From positions 1-44,638 of the forward strand of contig BNUU01000013.1 of NCBI GenBank assembly GCA_025997595.1: 44,638 bases of DNA, in the 5' to 3' direction. Shown here one piece after another: positions 33,847 to 41,535 of this stretch (position 1 is its first letter; each line of letters begins with the position of its first letter). The stretch is from Spirochaetia bacterium. Its GTDB lineage: Bacteria; Spirochaetota; Spirochaetia; Treponematales; Breznakiellaceae. Below the pieces are notes generated by a model. The model was not told where the DNA came from. It searched no databases and saw only the letters and a program-made list of their open reading frames with translations. A program made the position numbers and the translations under genes.

Positions 33847-34107
33847 TTAGTCCTCAATAAGTTCATGGGCAGTGTACTTGCCGGCTTCTATATCGGCGAT
33901 GGCTTTTCTTAAATGGGCTTGATTTGTTTCACTCCAGAACGGATCTTCGGAGGAGACGATTTCAAAGGGGATTTTCCGTTCCCGCACCACGGTTTTGGCA
34001 AATACGGTAACAGCGGTACTTGTATTCATGCCAAATTCGTCACAGAGGGTATCGAATTGCTTTTTCAGGCTTTCGTCCATGCGGACGCTTAAAATTGACT
34101 GTGCCAT
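33847..34107 (-). CDS. RelB/DinJ-family antitoxin
   Basis: 86 residues from ATG 34107 (MAQSILSVRMDESLKKQFD), the usual RelB/DinJ ribbon-helix-helix start; the longer frame to 34125 has no support. It continues FGMNTSTAVTVFAKTVVRERKIPFE, typical of DinJ, and has an acidic C-terminus that would wrap the toxin. Pairing DinJ-type with YoeB-type is mixed but not rare. A -10 box ends 6 nt before the ATG and no ribosome binding site exists, so the operon mRNA is probably leaderless. Direct repeats overlap the promoter. Confidence 0.87.
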   Translation of the reverse strand: MAQSILSVRMDESLKKQFDTLCDEFGMNTSTAVTVFAKTVVRERKIPFEIVSSEDPFWSETNQAHLRKAIADIEAGKYTAHELIED

Positions 34108-34385
34108 ATCATCAAGATATTGCATTGTTTAGCAGATGTCAATACATTGTTTAGCAATATGTCTTTTTTCCCATCTAAAAACGGATGGTTATTGATAAGC
34201 TGATAACCCATTTGCGCCGCCTTGGTATGCAAATCAGGGTAAAGGTCCGCACCGCCAAAGGTTTGAAAGGGAAACATTACGGCGGAATCCAGCAGGTTCA
34301 TATCCCGTATGCTCTCTGCGCCGCCGGTTTGTCCGGTTAGCCGACGGTGTATCTCGATAATTTGATCCGTCGAGATACGTTTCAC
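34089..34385 (-). pseudogene. doc: Truncated Doc (Fic-fold) toxin
   Basis: 98 residues where Doc has about 125. The N-terminal two thirds is normal (IIEIHRRLTGQTGG, MFPFQTFGGADLYPDLHTKAA, QLINNHPFLDG). At the Fic motif HxFx[DE]GN[KG]R the sequence reads HPFLDGKKD: Asn and Arg are lost, and the tail is unrelated. Adding one A to the run at about 34169-34174 would give DGKKRHIAK, nearer the consensus, so a frameshift is likely. The 3' part is replaced by the promoter region of relB. It overlaps phd by 4 nt. Probably inactive as a kinase. Confidence 0.8.
34114..34156 (-). promoter_or_regulatory. relB-yoeB promoter with two operator-like direct repeats
   Basis: Minus strand TTGACA (34137-34142), 17-nt spacer, TATCTT (34114-34119), then 6 nt to ATG 34107. 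The 12-mer TGCTAAACAATG occurs twice (34123-34134 and 34145-34156), 22 nt or two helical turns apart, one in the spacer and one just before the -35 box. This suits autorepression by the antitoxin. Confidence 0.7.
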
Positions 34386-34624
34386 TTAGCCAATTCCTCA
34401 TAGACTTTTTTGTTCTGTTCCATCAACTTATCGGAAAGGGCGAATAGTTCCCCGTCTGCCAGGACTTGAGCCTGTTCCGCAGTCTTGAAGGGGATAACCA
34501 TATATTGGGGCACATTGTTTTTCAGAATGATCGCGGAGCCATCTTTATCAACCATCCGGGTAACTTTGGAGAAGTTCTGATTGGCCTCGGAAATGGAAAG
34601 CATGTTGGCAGTATCAATTTTCAT
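34382..34624 (-). CDS. phd: Phd/YefM-family antitoxin
   Basis: 80 residues; AGGAGG precedes ATG 34624. The start MLSISEANQNFSKVTRMVDKDGSAIILKNNVPQYMVIPF is the Phd/YefM DNA-binding domain; a charged C-terminal helix (ADGELFALSDKLMEQNKKVYEELAK) would bind the toxin. The gene is intact although its partner doc is truncated. A promoter TTGAAT-N17-TATAAT lies at 34643-34671. Confidence 0.9.
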   Translation of the reverse strand: MKIDTANMLSISEANQNFSKVTRMVDKDGSAIILKNNVPQYMVIPFKTAEQAQVLADGELFALSDKLMEQNKKVYEELAK

Positions 34625-34642
34625 AGGAGCCTCCTGCTTTAA

Positions 34643-34671
34643 ATTATATAACAGGGTTAGGTAAAATTCAA
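34643..34671 (-). promoter_or_regulatory. phd-doc promoter
   Basis: Minus strand TTGAAT (34666-34671), 17-nt spacer, perfect TATAAT (34643-34648), 18 nt before phd ATG, with AGGAGG in between. Contrast with the neighbouring relB start, which has no ribosome binding site. Confidence 0.7.
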
Positions 34672-34679
34672 CCTATTCG

Positions 34680-34878
34680 TTACTCCTGCACCTTAAGCAA
34701 AACCTCAATCATCTGATACACCACTTCCTGATACTTGGGCGGCCGTTTACCTTGCGGATACCCGTTTCGATACCGGCTATATAACTACTGGAAAGGGATA
34801 AATAGTAAAAAAATTCCTTTGCGATAATTCCAGGGCCTCCCGAACCTGTTTTACCCGCTGATTAATCAACTCGCCCAT
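34680..34878 (-). pseudogene. Frameshifted XRE-type regulator relic
   Basis: From ATG 34878 the minus strand encodes MGELINQRVKQVREALELSQRNFF, an XRE helix-turn-helix start, then hits a stop. Shifting frame at the T-run near 34811 gives YYLSLSSSYIAGIETGIRKVNGR and a C-terminal tail ending at 34680. Together they form an XRE domain with its LS-x-SYIAGIE recognition helix. A single indel in the homopolymer explains it. A -10 box (TATATT, 34885-34890) lies 6 nt before the ATG. Confidence 0.7.
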
Positions 34879-34993
34879 GCCCTCAATATAATCTTGTAAA
34901 GATTATTCTGCAAGCGTTCTTATTTTTTACTTGACGTGATTATATAATAATATTTTAATAATCATTAAATAACCATTTTGGAGGTGAGAATCC

Positions 34994-35179
34994 ATGACGG
35001 AAAACGCCAAGATAGCGAAATTATGGTCAGGTTTTCACCATCTGGCTGAGGCGGATAAGGATTTGGTTGTCAAGATCGCGGAAGTGGTCAGGCAACCGGA
35101 AAAATCCTGCCTGAAAGGGGATAGAAAGGAAACTCAAGATAAGGATTTCCATAAGGAGATAAAACTATCGTGTGGATAG
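34994..35179 (+). CDS. Small hypothetical protein
   Basis: 61 residues; GGAGGTGAG precedes ATG 34994. MTENAKIAKLWSGFHHLAEADKDLVVKIAEVVRQ resembles the tail of XRE-type regulators in related bacteria, and the rest is Lys-rich. It is divergent from the XRE relic at 34680-34878 and may be a detached fragment of such a gene. Upstream is TTGACG with AT-rich sequence in place of a clear -10 box. Whether it is functional is unclear. Confidence 0.5.
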   Translation: MTENAKIAKLWSGFHHLAEADKDLVVKIAEVVRQPEKSCLKGDRKETQDKDFHKEIKLSCG

Positions 35180-35259
35180 TACGAAGCGGGACCGCCCTAT
35201 GCTGTTTAGCTTATTGACTAATGGTTTATTTTATGATAATATAAAAAAACGAGAGAAAA

Positions 35260-35895
35260 ATGAAAAAGATATATTTATTAACATTTTTTGTTTTAATATT
35301 CATTCACCAAAATATGTACCCCAATAATATTTTTGACATTGCATGGACCCCCGGACAGGTTGGTTGGGGGATGGATATTGCAAAAAATGAAAACAATCAA
35401 GAATCCAATTTACAATTATTAAATATATTTGTAGAACATAAAAAAACAAATATTGGTATAGGATTTAGTCCTTTCAGAATGTGGAATGATTACACAAGTT
35501 TTTTTAATTTTAATATATATTATAATTTATTTAATGCATTTCATTCATTTAATGATTATGGTTATGATGATAAATTAATTGTATTTTTAAATGACTGTTA
35601 TAAAATTATTACTGGTCCATTTATATCAATAAATTATTTAACATTATATGATTCATTTAAATTTAGATATAATACTGTTTCATTCAATACTGGTATGCGT
35701 TTTTCGCTTATTGCACGTTATCCCGAATACAAATGGATTTTATCACGTTTTGGTAGTCAAATTTTTAACATTGAAACTGGTTATCATTATAATAATACAT
35801 TACACGGAAATAATTATTTTTATTTTAATATAAGTACGGATATTACCTTTTTAGTTTTATATATTTTTAATAAAGCTACTAAATCTAAAAAATGA
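35260..35895 (+). CDS. Exported AT-rich hypothetical protein, possible outer-membrane barrel
   Basis: 211 residues. A signal peptide (KKIYLLTFFVLIFIHQNMYP) is followed by alternating hydrophobic and polar segments rich in Tyr, Phe and Asn (TNIGIGFSPFRMW, NFNIYYNLFNAF, RFGSQIFNIETGYHY). This suits a small beta-barrel of the treponemal outer-membrane type. Base composition is far lower in GC than the neighbours and the codons are AT-rich, so it was probably acquired. No family recognised. No strong ribosome binding site (GAGAGAAAA before ATG). Confidence 0.7.
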   Translation: MKKIYLLTFFVLIFIHQNMYPNNIFDIAWTPGQVGWGMDIAKNENNQESNLQLLNIFVEHKKTNIGIGFSPFRMWNDYTSFFNFNIYYNLFNAFHSFNDYGYDDKLIVFLNDCYKIITGPFISINYLTLYDSFKFRYNTVSFNTGMRFSLIARYPEYKWILSRFGSQIFNIETGYHYNNTLHGNNYFYFNISTDITFLVLYIFNKATKSKK

Positions 35896-36109
35896 TAAAA
35901 TTAGAATTAAATGTAATTTCACATTCTTCCTTGTGGGAAATAATTGGCGAAGAGGGACAAAAAAACTTCGTTTAACATACGCTATGATTGCCTCAATACC
36001 GTAAGGTAGGGTAGTTTTAAGCCCGCCGCACCCAATTGTAAGTACATTAAAAAAGCAAGTGGTTGACATTATTGATAAACATATGATAGATTTATTCGGT
36101 AATTAACCG

Positions 36110-36127
36110 GGTTCTCGAACAAGTCTA
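36110..36127. repeat. Dispersed palindrome, copy 4 (degenerate half)
   Basis: GGTTCTCGAACAAGTCTA matches 15 of 18 positions of the half-element AGTTATCGAACAACTCTA at 42288. It lies in the AT-rich gap before the lipoprotein gene at 36148. No second arm is visible. Confidence 0.4.
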
Positions 36128-36147
36128 TTACTTAGTGAGTGAAATTT

Positions 36148-36732
36148 ATGGGTAAAAGATTAGAAATATTGAAACTTGTTGTCATTGTAATTTTAACTGC
36201 TTGTCTACAGATATCCTGTACAAGTTTACATGCCTATGGTATTGCATTAATCACTCCGTATGACGGAAAGGTGGTTATTAAAAATGAGAAAAATACGGTG
36301 CAGCATCTGGAAAATGTTATTCAAAATTACGACGGCTATACCATGCGGGCATTTGACAGAAAAGCAATATCGTATAAAGTAAAAAAAACAAATGTCACAA
36401 CACACAGTTTTTATGTAATCTTTATGCCTGATGGAACGTATCATACGTTAAGTTTTTCTGCTACCGGCAAATTGGCTACATCGCAAGGCGCATGGGCAAT
36501 GGATACAGAGACTGATATTGCGTCTTACCGTGATTTTTTATATGGAAATAATAAATGGGGGGTCAGAGAAATCGTAACGGATAACGGCATTAACACGCCA
36601 TTGACCATTGGGAATATTCTAACAAAGATACAAAACAATATAACCTATTATTATCGTTCAACCATAAATAGAAATGATAATCATGATAATTGTAATACAG
36701 CCTTATTGGAAACACTTGCTGAGAATGGATGA
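36148..36732 (+). CDS. Lipoprotein with His/Asn-Cys pattern, permuted NlpC-like
   Basis: 194 residues from ATG 36148; a GTG at 36139 is less likely. The lipobox is LQISC. The mature part carries YHTLSFS at about 108-114 and, near the end, DNCNTALLETL. This is the same order (His strand, long middle with a S-Y-R-DFL segment, then N-C at a helix start) as the lipoprotein at 25233, which suggests a circularly permuted papain-like hydrolase, possibly DUF4105-type. AT-rich and probably acquired. Evidence is pattern-level only. Confidence 0.65.
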   Translation: MGKRLEILKLVVIVILTACLQISCTSLHAYGIALITPYDGKVVIKNEKNTVQHLENVIQNYDGYTMRAFDRKAISYKVKKTNVTTHSFYVIFMPDGTYHTLSFSATGKLATSQGAWAMDTETDIASYRDFLYGNNKWGVREIVTDNGINTPLTIGNILTKIQNNITYYYRSTINRNDNHDNCNTALLETLAENG

Positions 36733-36804
36733 TCCAAATATAAACCGGACCAAACTTCGCAAACAGGTCTGGCGAATCCGTGTTCTTTTCGTTATAATTT
36801 CTCC

Positions 36805-38307
36805 ATGGCCTATTCTGATTTACAGGACTTTATCAGCGCCCTTGAAAAAGCAGGGGAACTTAAACATATCAGCGCCGAGGTTGATCCCGAACTGGAGATC
36901 ACCGAGATCGCCGGCCGGATAATGGCGAGCCGTGAGCCCGCAGCGGGCGGCCCGGCTTTGCTTTTTGAGAAGGTGAAGGGCTCGGCCTACCCCCTGCTGA
37001 TCAACGCCATGGGCAGCGAAAGGCGGATGGCTATGGCCCTTGGCGCAAAAAGCCTGGACGCCAGGGCCGCCGAAATCGAGGGGCTTATCAGCTGGGCCTG
37101 GTCCCAGGCGCGGGACTTCAATCTGCTCAAAACCGTCCCCGAAGCGCTCCCCAAACTGCCCATCGCCATGAGCGTCTTCCCCAAAAAGATCAGCCACCCC
37201 AAATGCCAGGAAGTGATTGAAGATATACCTGCGGCGGGCGGCACGGCGAATGGCGGCGCAATAGGCTTCGACAGCCTCCCCATACTCAAGTGCTGGCCCA
37301 AGGACGGGGGCCGCTTCCTCACCCTCCCCCTGGTCTGCACCGAAGCTCCGGACCACGGCGTACGAAATGTGGGGATGTACCGGATGCAGATCTACGACAA
37401 CCGCACCGCGGGGATGCACTGGCACCTCCACAAGGACGGGGCCCACTTTTTCGAGCAGTACCGGGCGCTGAACCGACGAATGCCCGTGGCGGTGGCTCTG
37501 GGCAGCGACCCGGCGGTAACCTACGCCTCCACCGCGCCCCTGCCCGAGGGCATCTGGGAGATGATCTTCGCGGGCTTCCTCCGGGGTAAGGGGGCGGAGA
37601 TCGCCAAGGCCACTTTGAGCGATCTGATGATCCCGGCGGACGCGGAATTTGTCCTTGAGGGCTACGTGGACCCCAACGAAAGGCGGCGAGAGGGGCCCTT
37701 TGGGGATCACACGGGGTTCTATTCCCTTGAGGATGACTACCCGGTTTTTCATCTGCAGCGGATCACCCGGCGGAAGAACCCGGTCTACCCCGCCACCATC
37801 GTGGGCATTCCCCCAAAAGAGGACTGCTGGATGGCAAAGGCCACGGAGCGGCTTTTCCTGCCCCTCCTCAAACAGCTCTGCCCGGAAATTGTGGACATGA
37901 ACATGCCCCTGGAAGGGGTCTTCCACAACTGCGCCATCGTTTCGATAAAAAAACGCTTCCCCGGTCAGGCCCGGAAGGTGATGAACTTCCTTTGGGGCAT
38001 GGGGCAGATGATGTACACCAAACTCATCATCGTTGTGGATGCGGAGGTGAACCCCCAAAACGTGTCCGAAGTTGCCTGGCGCAGTTTCAACAACATCGAC
38101 GGCCGCCGGGACATCGTGTTCAGCGACGGCCCCCTGGATGCACTGGACCACTCCTCGCCGCTGCCCCGTTACGGCACACGGATCGGCCTGGACGCCACCC
38201 GGAAGGGCCCCGACGAGGGCCACACCCGGCCATGGCCCGACCCGCTGGTGATGGACAAGGACATCGTAGAACTGGTGAACCGGCGCTGGAAAGAATATGG
38301 GTTCTAG
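36805..38307 (+). CDS. ubiD: UbiD-family (prenylated-FMN) decarboxylase
   Basis: 500 residues. UbiD landmarks: VPEALPKLPIAMS, YRMQIYDNRTAGMHWHLHKDG (cofactor/metal site), RRMPVAVALGSDP, the catalytic E-x-R-x-E region EGYVDPNERRREGPFGDHTG, and PEIVDMNMPLEGVFHNCAIV. It decarboxylates an aromatic or unsaturated acid using prenylated FMN from UbiX, encoded two genes down. Overlap of 11 nt with ubiA and the ubiD-ubiA-ubiX order point to quinone synthesis, either of ubiquinone type or, more likely in an anaerobic spirochaete, the late steps of futalosine-route menaquinone (MqnL, MqnP, MqnM). Confidence 0.93.
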   Translation: MAYSDLQDFISALEKAGELKHISAEVDPELEITEIAGRIMASREPAAGGPALLFEKVKGSAYPLLINAMGSERRMAMALGAKSLDARAAEIEGLISWAWSQARDFNLLKTVPEALPKLPIAMSVFPKKISHPKCQEVIEDIPAAGGTANGGAIGFDSLPILKCWPKDGGRFLTLPLVCTEAPDHGVRNVGMYRMQIYDNRTAGMHWHLHKDGAHFFEQYRALNRRMPVAVALGSDPAVTYASTAPLPEGIWEMIFAGFLRGKGAEIAKATLSDLMIPADAEFVLEGYVDPNERRREGPFGDHTGFYSLEDDYPVFHLQRITRRKNPVYPATIVGIPPKEDCWMAKATERLFLPLLKQLCPEIVDMNMPLEGVFHNCAIVSIKKRFPGQARKVMNFLWGMGQMMYTKLIIVVDAEVNPQNVSEVAWRSFNNIDGRRDIVFSDGPLDALDHSSPLPRYGTRIGLDATRKGPDEGHTRPWPDPLVMDKDIVELVNRRWKEYGF

Positions 38308-39205
38308 CCAAATTCAGAATGATAGCCCCGCATTGTCTCCGTTCAGGGGAATGATCCGAAAACTCGGTATGATTTTCGATGCGGTGATCTTCCGGCACAC
38401 CCTCTTTTCGCTTCCCTTTGCGGCCACAGCAATACTGTTGGAAAGCGGGGGGCATCCGCCCCTGAAAAAGGTGATCCTCATCCTTATTGCCGCCGTTGCA
38501 GGACGGAGCGCCGCCAACGCCCTGAACCGGGTGATCGACGCGGATATCGACAGGAAAAATCCCCGGACTGCGAACCGGCATATTCCGCAGGGGCTTCTTT
38601 CAAAAAAGGCCCTCCTTGTTTTCAGTTTGGTGATGTGCGCCATCCTGGTTGCCGCGGCGGCGCTGCTCAACCCCCTCTGCGTCATGCTGCTCCCCCTGGC
38701 GGGCATACTGATCGGAGGCTATTCCTTCAGCAAGCGCTTTACCTGGCTCTGCCACTACTGGCTGGGCGTGGCCTGCGCCTGCTCGGTGATGGGCTCCTTT
38801 GTGGCGCTCACCGGGCGCTTTGAAGTGCGCTACTTTTTTCTTGCAGGGGCGCACGCCCTTTGGGTGGCGGGGTTTGACATTTTGTACGCCCTGCCGGATA
38901 TTGATTTTGACCGCCGGGAGGGGCTCTGCTCGATTCCCGCTGAATTCGGCGCCGGCTTTGCGCGGCTCCTGGCGATCCTGTCCCACCTGGGTACCCTGCT
39001 GGGGCTCTTTCTGGTTCCGGTTTTCTGGAGGGTTTCCGGCTTCTATTTTATCGGGGCGGGGCTTGCGGCGGTACTGCTTATCGCGGAACATGTGATTGCA
39101 TTGGGCAGCAGTGAAAAACACATCCGGATTGCCAGTTATTCGATTAATGAGATTTTGCCCCTTCTGATCCTGGCGGGAACCGCCGCCGGCATCTATACTT
39201 TGTAA
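38297..39205 (+). CDS. ubiA: UbiA-family prenyltransferase (MqnP-like)
   Basis: 302 residues from ATG 38297; a later start at about 38351 (MIRKLGMIFDAVIFRH) is possible. Both Asp-rich motifs are present: NRVIDADIDRKNPRT (NxxxDxxxD) and LYALPDIDFDRREGLCSIP (second Asp motif). About eight membrane helices. It would attach a polyprenyl chain to a hydroxybenzoate or dihydroxynaphthoate ring in the membrane. Between ubiD and ubiX in one operon. Confidence 0.92.
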   Translation: MGSSQIQNDSPALSPFRGMIRKLGMIFDAVIFRHTLFSLPFAATAILLESGGHPPLKKVILILIAAVAGRSAANALNRVIDADIDRKNPRTANRHIPQGLLSKKALLVFSLVMCAILVAAAALLNPLCVMLLPLAGILIGGYSFSKRFTWLCHYWLGVACACSVMGSFVALTGRFEVRYFFLAGAHALWVAGFDILYALPDIDFDRREGLCSIPAEFGAGFARLLAILSHLGTLLGLFLVPVFWRVSGFYFIGAGLAAVLLIAEHVIALGSSEKHIRIASYSINEILPLLILAGTAAGIYTL

Positions 39206-39217
39206 CAGGAAAAATAA

Positions 39218-39787
39218 ATGGGAAGATATCTGCTTTGCATTACCGGGGCCAGCGGTTCAATTTACGGGCTGCGCACCCTCCGGGCCCTGATCGAAGGGGG
39301 CCACGAAGTCCACAGCATCGTGTCCCAATGGGGGGAGCGGGTTATTGCGCAGGAAACCGGGCGGCCCTTTCACCGTTGGGCTTCGGATTTCGGCTTCCCG
39401 GCGGAGCGGATCTACGCCCCGGACAATTTGGCGGCCCCCCCGGCTTCGGGTTCTTTCCTGTTGGACGGGACCATCATCGTTCCCTGTTCAATGAACAGTG
39501 TGGGAACCATCGCAGCCGGCATTTCCCGGAACCTGATCCACCGCGCCGCACTGATCAGCCTGAAGGAGGGGCGGCCCCTGGTACTGGTTCCGCGGGAGAC
39601 GCCCCTCTCGCTTGTAGATCTCCGCAACCTGACCAGTCTTGCAGAGGCGGGGGCGGAAATTTTGCCGGCGGCTCCGGCCTTTTATCATCAGCCAAAAACA
39701 ATCGACGACCTTACGGGTTTTATGGCGGGAAAAATTCTTGACCGTCTTAAGATACAACACAGCCTATTTAAACGATGGAGTGAATGA
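39218..39787 (+). CDS. ubiX: UbiX-type flavin prenyltransferase
   Basis: 189 residues; AGGA precedes ATG 39218. GASGSIYGLRTLRAL at 9-23 is the FMN-binding start; IVPCSMNSVGTIAAGISRNLIHRAA and PLVLVPRETPLSLVDLRN are the family core. It prenylates FMN with dimethylallyl phosphate to make the UbiD cofactor. It directly precedes the ABC transporter genes, whose first start codon overlaps its ribosome binding region (GGAGTGAATGA). Confidence 0.93.
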   Translation: MGRYLLCITGASGSIYGLRTLRALIEGGHEVHSIVSQWGERVIAQETGRPFHRWASDFGFPAERIYAPDNLAAPPASGSFLLDGTIIVPCSMNSVGTIAAGISRNLIHRAALISLKEGRPLVLVPRETPLSLVDLRNLTSLAEAGAEILPAAPAFYHQPKTIDDLTGFMAGKILDRLKIQHSLFKRWSE

Positions 39788-40762
39788 ATGAAAAATGCAA
39801 AAAAAGCAATCGCCCTTTTCTGCTGTCTTGCGGCAATCGCCGTAAGCCTTTCCGCCCGGCCCCAACAGGACGCCGCGGCAGGGGGCAGCACGGCCAGTGC
39901 CGAACCCCTGCGGGTGGGGATCATGCCCGACGCGGATTCCCTGCCCTTCATGGTGGCCCGTGACGAGGGCTTCTTTACTGCGGAAGGGGTGAATGTGGAA
40001 TTGATAAACTTCCAGAACCCCCAGGAACGGGACGCCGCCATTCAGGCGGGGCGGCTGGACGCGTCCATATCGGACCTGCTGGCGGCGGCTTTCCTGACCG
40101 CCGGGGGCTTTGACATGAAGGTGACGAGCCTGACCGATGGCCGCTACGGCATCGTGGGCTCCGCCAAGCTCAACGTGAAAACCCTCGCCGACCTCCGGGG
40201 CAAACGGGTGGGACTTTCCACCAACACGATCATCCAGTACACCGTGGACGCCCAGCTGGCAAGCGCCGGAATTTCCATGAGTGAATATGAGCCCGTGTCG
40301 GTACCCCGGATGCCCCTGCGGCTGGAGATGATCCAGAACGGCCAGATCGAGGCGGTGAGCCTGCCGGAGCCGCTTCTGACCGCCGCGGTTGCACAGGGGG
40401 GGGCGCTGCTTTCCACCACGGACGCTACCGGGATTGACGCGGGGATCCTCCTCTTTTCAAAGAAGATCCTGGACAGCCGTTTGAATGACGTGACGAAATT
40501 CTACCGGGCCTACTACCGGGCGGCCCAGAAGATCAACGCCGGCCCCGATGCCTACCGGGATTATCTGGTGGAGAAGGCCGCCTTCCCTGCGGCGGTACGG
40601 GACGCCTACCGCTTCGTCACCTACCGGAAGCCAAGCTTGCCGGACAAGGCCCAGATCGACCAGGCCCTGGCCTGGCTGAAAACCCGAAACCTCCTCGAAG
40701 CGGACCTCAAGGCGGAGGACCTTACCGATGGACGGATCGCCGCTGCCGCTGCCGCATGGTAG
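39788..40762 (+). CDS. NMT1/SsuA-like ABC transporter substrate-binding protein
   Basis: 324 residues with a signal peptide cut near LSA-RPQ. The NMT1/THI5-like type-2 periplasmic binding fold is clear: VGIMPDADSLPFMVARDEGFF, DASISDLLAAAF, LADLRGKRVGLSTNTIIQYT. It captures a small organic solute for the following ATPase and permease. Because it is fused in operon to ubiD-ubiA-ubiX, and because MqnA/MqnD of the futalosine route share this fold, an aromatic quinone precursor is a reasonable guess; riboflavin, thiamine precursors or sulfonates are alternatives. Confidence 0.87.
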   Translation: MKNAKKAIALFCCLAAIAVSLSARPQQDAAAGGSTASAEPLRVGIMPDADSLPFMVARDEGFFTAEGVNVELINFQNPQERDAAIQAGRLDASISDLLAAAFLTAGGFDMKVTSLTDGRYGIVGSAKLNVKTLADLRGKRVGLSTNTIIQYTVDAQLASAGISMSEYEPVSVPRMPLRLEMIQNGQIEAVSLPEPLLTAAVAQGGALLSTTDATGIDAGILLFSKKILDSRLNDVTKFYRAYYRAAQKINAGPDAYRDYLVEKAAFPAAVRDAYRFVTYRKPSLPDKAQIDQALAWLKTRNLLEADLKAEDLTDGRIAAAAAAW

Positions 40763-41535
40763 AAGTCCGGGACCTTGCCGTCTCCTACCCCCTGCCGGGG
40801 AAGGGGGCGGTGGCCGCTTTGGCGGGGATCAACACCCGCTTTGAAACCGGCAAGGTCTCGGCGATCATCGGCCCCTCGGGCTGCGGCAAGACCAGCCTGA
40901 TCCACGCTGCGGCGGGACTGCGGCGGGTCAGCGCCGGGGAGATTCGCATTGGCGGTCAGGTCTTGACCGGGGTGCGGAAAAACACCGCCGTGATCTTCCA
41001 GGACTACGGCCTCCTCCCCTGGAAAACCGTTGCGGCAAACGCGGAACTGCCCCTGCTCATCGCGGGGGTCCCCAAAATTCGCCGCCGGGAACAGGCCGGG
41101 GCGCTGCTTGAAGAATTCGGCCTCACGCCGTTTACCAAACTCTACCCCCGGCAGCTTTCCGGGGGCATGAAGCAGCGTCTCGCCATTGTCCGCGCCCTGG
41201 CGGCGGAGCCCGACCTGCTCCTGATGGACGAACCCTTTTCCAGCCTGGACGCCCTCAGCCGGGAAGAGGCCCAGGACTTCCTGCTGTCGATCCGGCGCCG
41301 CAATCCATACCCCCTGCGCCGCAATCCTCTGACCATCATCATCGTAACCCATTCCATTGAAGAAGCGGTCTACCTGGCGGATAGGGTTTATGTGATGACC
41401 GGGAAAAACCCCGGCAGCCTTGCCGCCTGCGTGGACATCCCCCGGTCGGCAGCGGGCGCAGACTTTCGTAATACTCCACAATTTCTCGAACTATGTACCG
41501 CATTAAGGACGCAGCTCAGGGGTGTACCATCGTGA
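40756..41535 (+). CDS. ABC transporter ATP-binding protein (NitT/TauT type)
   Basis: 259 residues. Walker A GPSGCGKTS at 39-47, signature LSGGMKQR, Walker B LLLMDEPFSSLD and switch His in VTHSIEEAV are intact, all as in the SsuB/TauB group. ATG lies inside the end of the binding-protein gene (7-nt overlap), and the GTG start of the permease overlaps its stop by 4 nt. An unusual segment near 180-195 (RRRNPYPLRRNPLTI) adds a basic repeat before the final strand. Confidence 0.92.
   Translation: MVEVRDLAVSYPLPGKGAVAALAGINTRFETGKVSAIIGPSGCGKTSLIHAAAGLRRVSAGEIRIGGQVLTGVRKNTAVIFQDYGLLPWKTVAANAELPLLIAGVPKIRRREQAGALLEEFGLTPFTKLYPRQLSGGMKQRLAIVRALAAEPDLLLMDEPFSSLDALSREEAQDFLLSIRRRNPYPLRRNPLTIIIVTHSIEEAVYLADRVYVMTGKNPGSLAACVDIPRSAAGADFRNTPQFLELCTALRTQLRGVPS

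Noticed and set aside
36820..38223. A 467-residue minus-strand open frame
   Set aside because: Antisense to ubiD; composition (His, Val, Gly, Arg rich) and lack of domains mark it as a shadow frame.
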